DNA of 5,295 nucleotides from Desulfobacteraceae bacterium (GTDB lineage: Bacteria > Desulfobacterota > Desulfobacteria > Desulfobacterales > SURF-7). The position numbers were made by a program, and so were the translations under genes. Within the stretch, counting starts at the first letter, position 1; every line of letters starts with the position of its first letter. The notes beneath the pieces were generated by a model. It made no database searches and was not told the DNA's origin. It worked only from the letters and a program-made list of their open reading frames with translations. Shown here in pieces: positions 1 to 5,295 of this stretch. The DNA is taken from assembly GCA_030619585.1 (NCBI GenBank), contig JAUXBD010000144.1:1-5295 (forward strand). The letters run 5' to 3'.

Positions 1-895
1 GCCGGGCTTCGGTTTTAAAATCTGAATACCTGACCTTGACTTCGATAATATGGGCGAAAAGACGCTTTTTACGTAAAGCCAGAGCGAGCCTATCGGAGAG
101 ATAGGCAAGATGAGCCAGGAGAAGACGGCGGTCCCAGAGGTCTTGCAAAAAGGTAGTTTCCCGGGATAAAGACTTAGGAAGAGAGGCTGCAGCCAGGGGC
201 CGGTTGTCAATGCCCCGCGACTGCAGGTAGATCTTCTCACCGTTTAAGCCAAAAAGCGACCGCAAAGCCGCCCGTGGCAGTCCCCACAAATCACCGATCT
301 TGCTGACATTAAGCAAGCGGAACACAGCCTGTGCCTTAGGGCCGATTCCGGGCAGCAGCTCGATACTCAGGTCTTTCAGGAATTCGTCCTCTTTGCCGGG
401 ACGGATTTCATACAAGCCTCCCGGCTTAGCCCGGTTGGTCGCCAGCTTAGCTAACACTTTATTCGGGCCCACCCCCACTGACACCGCTAGGCCCAGCTCC
501 TTTTCCACCGTCTGTTTTATCGCCCGGGCTGTCCGGGAAAAAGAAGCATACAGCGGCCGGCAGCGAGTCAGATCCAGATAGGCCTCATCCAAAGACGCTA
601 CCTCCACATCCGGGGTATACTGCGAGAGAATGCGGATAAAACTGCGGGAAAAGGACGCATAGAGCTGGTAGTTACCCCTTACAAACACGCCCTGCGGGCA
701 CAGCTGATAAGCCTTTTGCAGCGACATCCCTGAATGGACTCCGTACTTCCGGGCCGCATAGGAAGCGGTTGAGGCCACTCCCCTCTCATGAGGAAGCCCG
801 CCTACAATGACAGGCTTATCCTTAAGAGAAGGGTCGAGCAGTTCTTCAACTGCCGCAAAAAAGGCATCAATGTCGATGTGGATGATATATTTCAC
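1..895 (-). CDS. dinB: DNA polymerase IV (Y-family, DinB), C-terminus cut by window edge
   Basis: Translesion DNA polymerase that copies past damaged bases in the cytoplasm at low fidelity. The 298 visible codons contain no stop. In order they show the palm start HIDIDAFFA (residues 6-14, catalytic Asp8), the finger motif YAARKYG (46-52), the catalytic SLDEAYLD (101-108, Asp103 and Glu104), GVGPNKVLAKLAT (141-153), the thumb helix-hairpin-helix LPGIGPKA (181-188), and the start of the little-finger domain with SRETTF (244-249). The usual family length is about 350-420 residues, so the end of the little finger and any clamp-binding tail lie outside the window. The start is GTG at 895: the codon two positions upstream is the lexA stop in the same frame, and no later start keeps Asp8. 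Only 3 nt separate it from the lexA stop and no strong ribosome site is visible, so translation is probably coupled to lexA. Family identity is certain; the exact paralogue (dinB or a uvrX/imuB-like form) is less so. Confidence 0.95.
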   Translation of the reverse strand, partial: MKYIIHIDIDAFFAAVEELLDPSLKDKPVIVGGLPHERGVASTASYAARKYGVHSGMSLQKAYQLCPQGVFVRGNYQLYASFSRSFIRILSQYTPDVEVASLDEAYLDLTRCRPLYASFSRTARAIKQTVEKELGLAVSVGVGPNKVLAKLATNRAKPGGLYEIRPGKEDEFLKDLSIELLPGIGPKAQAVFRLLNVSKIGDLWGLPRAALRSLFGLNGEKIYLQSRGIDNRPLAAASLPKSLSRETTFLQDLWDRRLLLAHLAYLSDRLALALRKKRLFAHIIEVKVRYSDFKTEAR

Positions 896-898
896 TGG

Positions 899-1516
899 TT
901 AATATTTCCGTAACACGCCTATGACCCGCCCCAGGATCCGCAGCTTCTTGACCGCGATCGGCTCAAACTCCGGGTTTTCCGGAACAAGGGATATATTTCC
1001 ATTATCCAGTTTCAGCCTTTTTAAGGTGATAGAGCCATCATCTAAAAAAGCCACCACCATCTCCCCGGAATTGGCGGAGGAAGTCCGTTCCAGCAGAACC
1101 CGGTCGCCGTCATCGATATAAGCATCCACCATGCTCTTGCCTTCCACCTGCACGCAAAAAACATTGCCTCTTTTACGCCCCACCATCCATTCCGGAACAT
1201 CAACCGCGTCGCCTGAGGTATCAAACACCTCCCTGGGATAGCCGGCCGGGACAAATCCGAGCAGAGGCACTTTGACCCGGGCTTCTCCGGAACCAAGCCT
1301 GCCCATGAGTTTGATTTCCCCGTCCTTCCTGGTCACATATCCTTTTTTCTCCAGGCTGAGAATATGTTTATAAACAGCCGAAGGGCTGGCAATGTGGAGG
1401 ATTTTTCCAAGTTTCCGGATGGTTGGGGAATATCCATGGGCAAAAATAAAATGTCCGAGCGCCTCTAAAACCTTTTTTTGCCTTGCAGTCAATTCGGCTC
1501 TCAGTTTGTTTACCAT
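899..1516 (-). CDS. lexA: LexA-type self-cleaving transcriptional repressor
   Basis: SOS-type repressor: it binds operator DNA as a dimer, and contact with RecA filaments triggers self-cleavage. The 205 residues contain LTARQKKVLE (10-19), a winged helix-turn-helix across about 31-65 (GYSPTIRKLGKILHIASPSA), the scissile Ala91-Gly92 in VPAGYP, the catalytic Ser128 in EGKSM, and Lys166 in ITLKR. All residues needed for autocleavage are therefore present, at spacings close to Bacillus LexA. ATG 1516 is chosen because AGAAGGTGA lies 8 nt upstream. A TTG at 1534 would add six residues but would place that ribosome site inside the gene. It lies between a RelE-like toxin gene, which overlaps its first 149 bp, and dinB. 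It may be the host's general LexA or a cassette-specific regulator acting as the toxin's partner; the window cannot decide. A palindrome over the operon's -35 box is its likely operator, which is inference. Confidence 0.93.
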   Translation of the reverse strand: MVNKLRAELTARQKKVLEALGHFIFAHGYSPTIRKLGKILHIASPSAVYKHILSLEKKGYVTRKDGEIKLMGRLGSGEARVKVPLLGFVPAGYPREVFDTSGDAVDVPEWMVGRKRGNVFCVQVEGKSMVDAYIDDGDRVLLERTSSANSGEMVVAFLDDGSITLKRLKLDNGNISLVPENPEFEPIAVKKLRILGRVIGVLRKY

Positions 1517-1892
1517 TTTGTTCACCTTCTTCAATTTTTATCAATTTCCCTTCTTCCAGAGCTTTCCGGAAATCACTCCTGCCCATTTTCTGAAATTCAC
1601 GGGCAAGAAATTCCAGTTTTTTCCTCTGCAATTTATTTAAATCTTCCTGGACATTTTTCGGATAGCCTACACAAAAAATAAACACCTTTCCTGTTCGATA
1701 GAATAGGATTGAACGTGCTCCGCCTCTTTTCCCTTTGCCTTTGTGCGGTATTCTCTTTTTGTATAACCCTTTACCCAGCGTTGCTTCATAGAGTCCTTCA
1801 ACAAATTCCTCAATTGCTTTATTCAGGATCTTGTCAGAAATGTTTTCTTTTACTGCCCAGCGCTGAAAAATTCTTGTTTTGTATCTATCCAT
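1368..1892 (-). CDS. RelE/ParE-family toxin-like protein with long overlap into lexA
   Basis: This resembles the RelE-type toxin family that I associate with Pfam PF06296, by recall of the pattern and not by search. The family pattern is visible: FQRWAVKENISDKILNKAIEE (about 9-29), GLYKKRI (42-48), GKRGGARSILFYRTGKVFIFCVGYPKN (54-80), and a Leu/Lys/Arg-rich helix (85-100). Known members are usually encoded beside a helix-turn-helix antitoxin, and RelE-fold toxins act on ribosome-bound mRNA. The normal family core ends near residue 122. Here the frame continues to 174, and the last 49 codons overlap the start of lexA in another frame, so the tail is probably a read-on after loss of an earlier stop. 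ATG 1892 is chosen because similarity begins there. In-frame TTG codons further upstream lie in the promoter or in repeat DNA. No ribosome site precedes ATG 1892, and the predicted transcript starts at about this base. Toxicity is untested. Confidence 0.75.
   Translation of the reverse strand: MDRYKTRIFQRWAVKENISDKILNKAIEEFVEGLYEATLGKGLYKKRIPHKGKGKRGGARSILFYRTGKVFIFCVGYPKNVQEDLNKLQRKKLEFLAREFQKMGRSDFRKALEEGKLIKIEEGEQNGKQTESRIDCKAKKGFRGARTFYFCPWIFPNHPETWKNPPHCQPFGCL
1522..1530 (-). promoter_or_regulatory. lexA ribosome binding site
   Basis: On the minus strand AGAAGGTGA matches the ideal AGGAGGTGA at eight of nine bases. Its AGAAGG core sits 8 nt before ATG 1516. It decides the lexA start in favour of ATG 1516 over TTG 1534. 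It lies inside the toxin coding frame, so ribosomes finishing the toxin pass over it. Confidence 0.75.
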
Positions 1893-1899
1893 AAACGCA

Positions 1900-1928
1900 T
1901 TTATAGCACCAGGGGATATATTTGTCAA
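1900..1928 (-). promoter_or_regulatory. Sigma-70-type promoter of the toxin-lexA-dinB operon
   Basis: On the minus strand there is a perfect -35 TTGACA (1928-1923), a 17-nt spacer, and -10 TATAAA (1905-1900), one base from consensus. Transcription would begin at about 1892-1894, on or beside the toxin ATG. No other comparable promoter is visible for the three minus-strand genes, whose short gaps and overlaps suggest one transcript. Confidence 0.75.
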
Positions 1929-1936
1929 TGGACAAA
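1921..1936. promoter_or_regulatory. Candidate repressor operator, palindrome over the -35 box
   Basis: TTTGTC-AATG-GACAAA is a perfect 6+6 bp inverted repeat with a 4-bp centre. One half covers most of the -35 hexamer, so a bound dimer would block RNA polymerase. The downstream LexA-like protein is the obvious candidate ligand, by analogy with LexA and antitoxin autoregulation. The site matches neither CGAAC-N4-GTTCG nor CTGT-N8-ACAG. Confidence 0.55.
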
Positions 1937-1954
1937 AAGATTTACCGCTCGCTT

Positions 1955-1981
1955 CGCTAAAGAGCGCAAAGATACGCAAAG
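1955..1981 (+). repeat. CGCTAAAG/CGCAAAG interspersed repeat, left copy
   Basis: The stretch carries CGCTAAAGAGCGCAAAG followed by ATACGCAAAG. It is an imperfect match to the reverse complement of 2082-2107, so the two copies form an inverted pair about 100 nt apart. Repeats built from CGCTAAG and CGCAAAG units occur between genes in many bacteria; I recall the type but not a family name. It lies just upstream of the operon promoter. A local 5-bp hairpin (CGCTC 1946-1950 with GAGCG 1962-1966) overlaps its left end. Confidence 0.5.
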
Positions 1982-2081
1982 TTTTTTATTTTACGCAGAA
2001 AGAGGCGGAAAACAAGAAGATTAATGCTCTTCGGGCAGATTAACTCCTCACCTACGGCAATGCCGGACAACTCTTATCTTT

Positions 2082-2107
2082 CTTGGCGTTCCTTTGCGTT
2101 CTTAGCG
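2082..2107 (-). repeat. CGCTAAG/CGCAAAG interspersed repeat, right copy
   Basis: The minus strand reads CGCTAAGAACGCAAAGGAAC followed by GCCAAG, three CGC-led units. It is the inverted partner of 1955-1981. The DNA between the copies (1982-2081) contains no reading frame I can support, only a small CGGCA-A-TGCCG hairpin at about 2055-2065. Confidence 0.55.
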
Positions 2108-2125
2108 GTTAATAAGAAATATGGG

Positions 2126-2144
2126 TCAGGCTCTTTATGCTTGA
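2126..2144. repeat. Small REP-like hairpin
   Basis: TCAGGC and GCTTGA form a 6-bp stem with one G-T wobble around a 7-nt loop. It stands just ahead of a transposase-like fragment. REP-associated transposases recognise hairpins of this general kind at their ends, so it may be the left remnant of such an element. On its own the hairpin is short and could be chance. Confidence 0.3.
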
Positions 2145-2179
2145 CATAGCAGGGCAGTCGTATTAGGCCTTTGCCAAAA

Positions 2180-2305
2180 ATGAGAAAAGAGCTTGCATTG
2201 AAATTAGTCAAAGAGTGTGGAGTGCTTTTAGCTGAAGCAGCAAGGCAGTTGGGTGTTTCAACATCCGGAGTAGCACAAATTTTAAGGAGAGATAGGTCTG
2301 TATGA
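2180..2305 (+). pseudogene. Helix-turn-helix tail remnant of an IS200/REP-associated transposase
   Basis: A 41-codon frame begins MRKELALKLVKECG and contains the helix-turn-helix stretch LLAEAARQLGVSTSGVAQILRR (about 16-37), ending at TGA. This pattern resembles the C-terminal DNA-binding segment found on some tyrosine (Y1, IS200-like) transposases related to REP-associated ones. The catalytic HUH domain and tyrosine are absent, and an in-frame TAG stands at 2147-2149, so this is probably the broken 3' end of such a gene. No ribosome site precedes the ATG. It could instead be a tiny stand-alone DNA-binding protein, which is less likely. The flanking DNA on both sides is repeat-like, which fits a decayed mobile element. 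Confidence 0.55.
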
Positions 2306-2362
2306 TTTGTCAACAACGTCCCCTATTTTCTCACCCGGTTAAAAAGGTGTAAGATAAGCTAC

Positions 2363-3367
2363 ATGAGAAAAAAATCAGCATCAGGAAACATACAAGAGAT
2401 ATTAACGGATATATATAAGATTACATTGCCTCTTTTGGGCGAAAAGCCGGGGCCGGTAAATGCTTACCTTTTTGTTGGTAACAATATTACATTAATTGAT
2501 ACAGGTATTTTATAAACAGCTAACGAGATAGAATCTTGTCTTGCTGAAATTAGCTTGTCCTTCCGTGATATAGATCAACTGCTAATTACCCACGGCCATA
2601 TTGATCATTATGGGGCTGCCAATATGATAGCAAAAAGGTTAGGCGGTAGTATCCGGGTTGGAGCGCATAAAGGAGATTTGAGGAATATTGAAACCGGCAA
2701 ATATGCTTCCAATGATACCATTGACAATTTTAACAGGCTTATGGAAATACCGGATAAATACCTGGACGAAATGAATGTTTTAAGAACCTTTGTAATGCAG
2801 ATGGCAGAAAACTGTCATGTGGATTTCACATTAAAGGACGGAGATGATGTTCAGTTGGGTAAATATAAAGGAAGGGTCGTATCTACTCCAGGTCATTCAA
2901 AAGGTTCTGTATGCTTTTATTTGGAGAAAGAAAATGTTCTCTTTTCTGGAGACCATATCATGAAACATATTACACCCAATGCTTTAGTCATGCTGGATGA
3001 TAATCATGAATTGCCGGTACGCTTGAGCCAGAAAGAGTATTTTGATTCTATTGCGAAAGTTGAAAAGCTATCCCCGACAACCATCTATCCTGCCCATGGT
3101 GAAATTATGTCTGACTTAGATGCAATAACAAAAAATTACCGCAACTGTTTTTTAGAAAGACAGCACAGCATAATTTCAATTCTTAAATCAGGGACCCATT
3201 CAGTTTACAATCTGGCAAGAAAGCTGTTTCCGGATTTAAACAAAGATTTGCTTCCTTTAGAGATTGATCTTGCTGTTTCCGAAGTATTCACTCATTTACA
3301 GGTTCTTGAACAAAAAAGTATTGTGGAGTTAAAAATAGAGAAAACATTGCAAGTATCTCTTTCATAA
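2363..3367 (+). pseudogene. MBL-fold metallo-hydrolase interrupted by an in-frame TAA
   Basis: Metallo-beta-lactamase-fold hydrolase of the glyoxalase II/LACTB2-like type; the substrate cannot be told. Read from ATG 2363 the frame has 335 codons. It runs through the N-terminal strands and LIDTG (44-48), then a TAA at codon 51 (2513-2515). After the stop, in the same frame, come HGHIDH (77-82), the metal ligands His178 in TPGHS, Asp197 in FSGDH and His245 in YPAHG, and a C-terminal winged-helix-like part (about 262-325). Similarity continues on both sides of the stop with no shift in frame, so this is a single nonsense change or a sequencing error. A shorter protein could start at TTG 2555 but would lack about 64 residues, including the first strands of the fold. 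No good ribosome site is seen before either start. The gene precedes a DUF2804 gene by 36 nt, probably as one operon. Product family is clear; functional state is not. Confidence 0.8.
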
Positions 3368-3392
3368 AATTCCATACCATTATGATTGATAC

Positions 3393-3396
3393 AGGA
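3393..3396 (+). promoter_or_regulatory. Ribosome binding site of the DUF2804 gene
   Basis: AGGA lies 7 nt before ATG 3404. A TTG start at 3386 would put this site inside the coding region, so ATG 3404 is preferred. Confidence 0.7.
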
Positions 3397-3403
3397 TAAT
3401 CTC

Positions 3404-4459
3404 ATGAAGACATATACAAGAGAAATAGAAAAAACACCTAAAAAATTGGTCACAAACGGAAAGTTCAGATTTGGAACCTACAAAGCACCTTTTGAAATCG
3501 TTAATCCGCTTGATGCAAAGAAACCACTTCCATTAAGAGTTCCCAAACTCTTAAAAACCATGCGTCTTAAAGAGTGGGAAGCTTTTCAGATGGGCAATGA
3601 AGATTTTTTTCTTCTGGCTGCCGTGTATAATGCCAAAGGACTTGGCGTTGTTCAGTTTGTTGTGATTGATCGACAAAAGAACAAAAAATATATTTTTGAG
3701 CGCTTTGTTCCTTTCTGGAAAACCAGAGTAGCAAGGTCATTGATAAATACGGTAACGTGTGCCCATGGAAAAGATTTTTCCTTTTATATCCATAACAATT
3801 TAGAAAATGATCGCATTTTTTTTAATTTCTGGTCCCTTGGTAGAAAGGGTAATCCGGATATGGCATGCCGAATTGAAGCCATACATGACAAGGGCTCCTG
3901 TACACCCATTGTTACCTGTCAGCCTTTTGATGAAAACAGAGCGCTTTATTCTCATAAGGCACTCATGCCCATGTCTGGCCAATTGTTTGTCAACAGCTTT
4001 GTTTTTGAATTCAATAAAGCAGAAAGCTTCATGATCCTCGATGATCATAAAGGATACTACCCCTTTGAAATGCAGTATGATTGGGTAACAGCAGCCGGCT
4101 ATGATACGAAAAGTCGCCTTATTGGATTTAATTTAACCGATAACCAGATAAAAGATAATCATAAATACAATGAAAATTGCCTTTGGATTGATGGGGATAT
4201 GCAGCCCCTTCCTCCCATTAAAGTAGAGCGTCCGAATGGCGTTATGGGTGATTGGATTATTCAAGATGACTTCAACAGGGTGAACCTGAAATTTACACCG
4301 AAATTTGATAGCCGGATAGATATTAACCTGATTGTCTTCAAGACCAGATACCGCGCCCCGTACGGATTGTTTTCAGGCTATATTTTAGACAATGATAATA
4401 ACAAAGTGGCATTTGATAATTTTTTTGGTATGGGTGAAAAGAAATATATTAAGGCATAG
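3404..4459 (+). CDS. DUF2804 domain-containing protein
   Basis: A 351-residue protein that fits the DUF2804 family (Pfam PF10974) along its full length; no biochemical role is established that I know of. Recognisable conserved blocks are FGTYKAPFE (23-31), RLKEWEAF (54-61), ALYSHKALMP (180-189), DDHKGYYPFEMQYDWVTAAG (213-232), GFNLTDNQIKDNHKYNENCLWIDG (241-264) and APYGLFSGYI (318-327). No signal peptide or membrane span is visible, so it is probably cytoplasmic. The beta-rich pattern recalls lipocalin-like folds, but that is inference. It follows the broken MBL-fold gene by 36 nt on the same strand and may share its transcript; an N-terminal ATG with its own AGGA site allows independent translation. 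Codon use is AT-leaning, unlike the flanking minus-strand dinB and oxidoreductase genes, and similar to the MBL gene, so the pair may have arrived together. Confidence 0.88.
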   Translation: MKTYTREIEKTPKKLVTNGKFRFGTYKAPFEIVNPLDAKKPLPLRVPKLLKTMRLKEWEAFQMGNEDFFLLAAVYNAKGLGVVQFVVIDRQKNKKYIFERFVPFWKTRVARSLINTVTCAHGKDFSFYIHNNLENDRIFFNFWSLGRKGNPDMACRIEAIHDKGSCTPIVTCQPFDENRALYSHKALMPMSGQLFVNSFVFEFNKAESFMILDDHKGYYPFEMQYDWVTAAGYDTKSRLIGFNLTDNQIKDNHKYNENCLWIDGDMQPLPPIKVERPNGVMGDWIIQDDFNRVNLKFTPKFDSRIDINLIVFKTRYRAPYGLFSGYILDNDNNKVAFDNFFGMGEKKYIKA

Positions 4460-4491
4460 ACCGATCAAATGAAACCGTATAGAAGCCATTT

Positions 4492-4573
4492 CAAAAGGGG
4501 CAGTAACAGCACATGGTCATTTTTGTCCCGGCCGTGTGCCCATGAATCAGATTGCTCTGAACTGCCCCTTTTG
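4492..4573. repeat. Long-armed inverted repeat between convergent genes, possible two-way terminator
   Basis: CAAAAGGGGCAGT (4492-4504) and ACTGCCCCTTTTG (4561-4573) are perfect inverse copies of 13 bp around a 56-nt centre. The centre can fold further: CATGG (4512-4516) pairs with CCATG (4540-4544), or alternatively CACATGG (4510-4516) with CCGTGTG (4532-4538). The arms end in A4 and T4 runs, so transcripts from either side would end a strong stem in Us, which suits the convergent genes on both sides. The large centre is unusual for a plain terminator; a small non-coding mobile repeat is an alternative. Confidence 0.5.
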
Positions 4574-4611
4574 TAAAAGTTGATAGAATTCTAATAAAAC
4601 AGGCATCAGCT

Positions 4612-5295
4612 CTATTTTTTGAAACGATCAAGGACAATACGGGCACAGTTTAAAGCCGAGTCCACCGCCTGGCACATGCCGACCCCTTCTCCGCCGGCAT
4701 CTGTTCCGACATAGATCAACCCTTGAACAGGTGAAACCTGATCCGGTTTATAGCGGCCGCACTGTCCGACGACTTGGCCCAGGCCAACGGCTTCCCCACC
4801 CTGGTTGGGCAGAACCTGGTCACGAGCCATTTTAGACACTTCCGATGGCCCTCCTCGTTCCTTGAAATCAAGTGCCTGCATGACTTCAGGAAACAGCTTT
4901 GAAACCATATCGTCAGTTTTGCCCCAAAGCATCTCCACTTCCTTTGCCTGGGGGTCTGGTGTGCAGAGTGTACTTGCTATGACAAGCTGTTTGCCTTCCG
5001 GCGCCATATTTGGATCATAGTTGGATGGCACCACCATCCAGAGCCCAACCTCTTGAGGTGCTTCGCCGGCCCTGACTTTTTCATAACGGGCCGTGTTCCA
5101 TATGGTTTCACTTGAAAAGGTCAGATACAAAGGACGATCCAGTACGACTTTATTGAGAAAGTAACGTGTTGTCAGGAGTGTAAGGCCCGGCTCAAGGTTT
5201 TTGATATAATTCACATAATCCGTGTCAAAATGATCTTCACCGGCAAGCTTTAATACAGTCGGCTGAATACCAGCATTGCTAAGGACAACCGTCGC
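4612..5295 (-). CDS. FAD-dependent oxidoreductase, phytoene desaturase/amine oxidase-like, N-terminus cut by window edge
   Basis: The C-terminal 227 codons of a flavoprotein in the broad phytoene dehydrogenase-like group (COG1233 type, by recall). The visible part opens with ATVVLSNAGIQPTVLKLAG, typical of the strand-helix that follows the substrate-domain insertion, and closes with GLIYVGTDAGGEGVGMCQAVDSA (about 192-214), the C-terminal FAD-contact segment. Whole members are usually around 450-550 residues, so the N-terminal GxGxxG dinucleotide-binding motif lies beyond the window. A GTG at 5214 is not the start, because the frame stays open with family-like sequence to the edge. The final motif differs from classical carotenoid desaturases, so the substrate is unknown and may not be a carotenoid. 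It converges on the DUF2804 gene, with the inverted repeat between them. Confidence 0.85.
   Translation of the reverse strand, partial: ATVVLSNAGIQPTVLKLAGEDHFDTDYVNYIKNLEPGLTLLTTRYFLNKVVLDRPLYLTFSSETIWNTARYEKVRAGEAPQEVGLWMVVPSNYDPNMAPEGKQLVIASTLCTPDPQAKEVEMLWGKTDDMVSKLFPEVMQALDFKERGGPSEVSKMARDQVLPNQGGEAVGLGQVVGQCGRYKPDQVSPVQGLIYVGTDAGGEGVGMCQAVDSALNCARIVLDRFKK

Noticed and set aside
300..581. Plus-strand frame antisense to dinB, and similar shadow frames opposite lexA, DUF2804 and the oxidoreductase
   Set aside because: They have no domain pattern or ribosome site, and the opposite strand carries clear conserved genes.
1692..1713. GTTC...GAAC arms as a Bacillus-type SOS box
   Set aside because: The spacing between the arms is far too long (the motif needs GAAC-N4-GTTC) and it lies inside the toxin coding region.
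1893..1979. N-terminal extension of the toxin to TTG 1979
   Set aside because: The added 29 codons run through the promoter, the palindrome and repeat DNA, and have no family similarity.
2141..2166. TTGACA at 2141 with TATTAG at 2161 as a promoter for the plus-strand genes
   Set aside because: The spacer is only 14 nt, and TTGACA overlaps the REP-like hairpin. I found no convincing promoter for the MBL-DUF2804 pair.
2074..2316. 80-codon minus-strand frame antisense to the transposase-like fragment
   Set aside because: It crosses the interspersed repeat and the hairpin, has no recognisable domain, and is the complement of the more convincing plus-strand helix-turn-helix fragment.
2555..3367. 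MBL-fold protein starting at TTG 2555 as a complete gene
   Set aside because: Similarity to the family continues in frame upstream of this TTG to ATG 2363, past a TAA. No ribosome site precedes the TTG, and the product would lack the first strands of the fold.
1..5295. CRISPR array, tRNA or rRNA
   Set aside because: No regularly spaced direct repeats and no tRNA or rRNA signatures were seen on either strand.

Overview
The window looks like a bacterial chromosome segment made of an SOS/toxin-type cluster, a repeat-rich gap, and a metabolic or hypothetical gene group. The repair genes resemble those of anaerobic Firmicutes. The scattered repeats and transposase remnant are also common in Desulfobacterota-like anaerobes. 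The sequence does not settle the lineage.

Positions 1-1936, minus strand. Reading right to left, a good sigma-70-type promoter (TTGACA, 17 nt, TATAAA) drives a RelE/ParE-family toxin-like gene, then a LexA-type self-cleaving repressor, then a Y-family DNA polymerase IV (dinB) that runs off the left edge. The toxin frame ends 149 bp inside lexA, and dinB starts 3 nt after the lexA stop. The three therefore look like one tightly packed operon. A perfect inverted repeat (TTTGTC-N4-GACAAA) lies over the -35 box and is a candidate operator. It matches neither the Bacillus nor the E. coli SOS box. The predicted transcription start falls at or next to the toxin ATG, which suggests a leaderless message. 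My working model, which is inference, is a self-contained cassette in which the LexA-like protein occupies the place of the antitoxin and links toxin and polymerase expression to DNA damage.

Positions 1937-2362 hold no convincing intact gene. They contain two divergent copies, in opposite orientation, of a CGCTAAG/CGCAAAG-rich repeat, a small REP-like hairpin, and a 41-codon helix-turn-helix fragment that looks like the tail of an IS200/REP-associated transposase.

Positions 2363-4459, plus strand, hold an MBL-fold hydrolase gene followed after 36 nt by a DUF2804-family gene. The MBL gene has all its metal ligands but is interrupted by one in-frame TAA at codon 51. An automatic start at TTG 2555 would hide this. 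The true DUF2804 start is probably ATG 3404, behind an AGGA ribosome binding site.

Positions 4460-4611 separate convergent genes and contain a 13-bp perfect inverted repeat around a 56-nt centre, perhaps a two-way terminator or a small mobile repeat. Positions 4612-5295, minus strand, are the C-terminal 227 codons of an FAD-dependent oxidoreductase of the phytoene desaturase/amine oxidase type, cut by the right edge.
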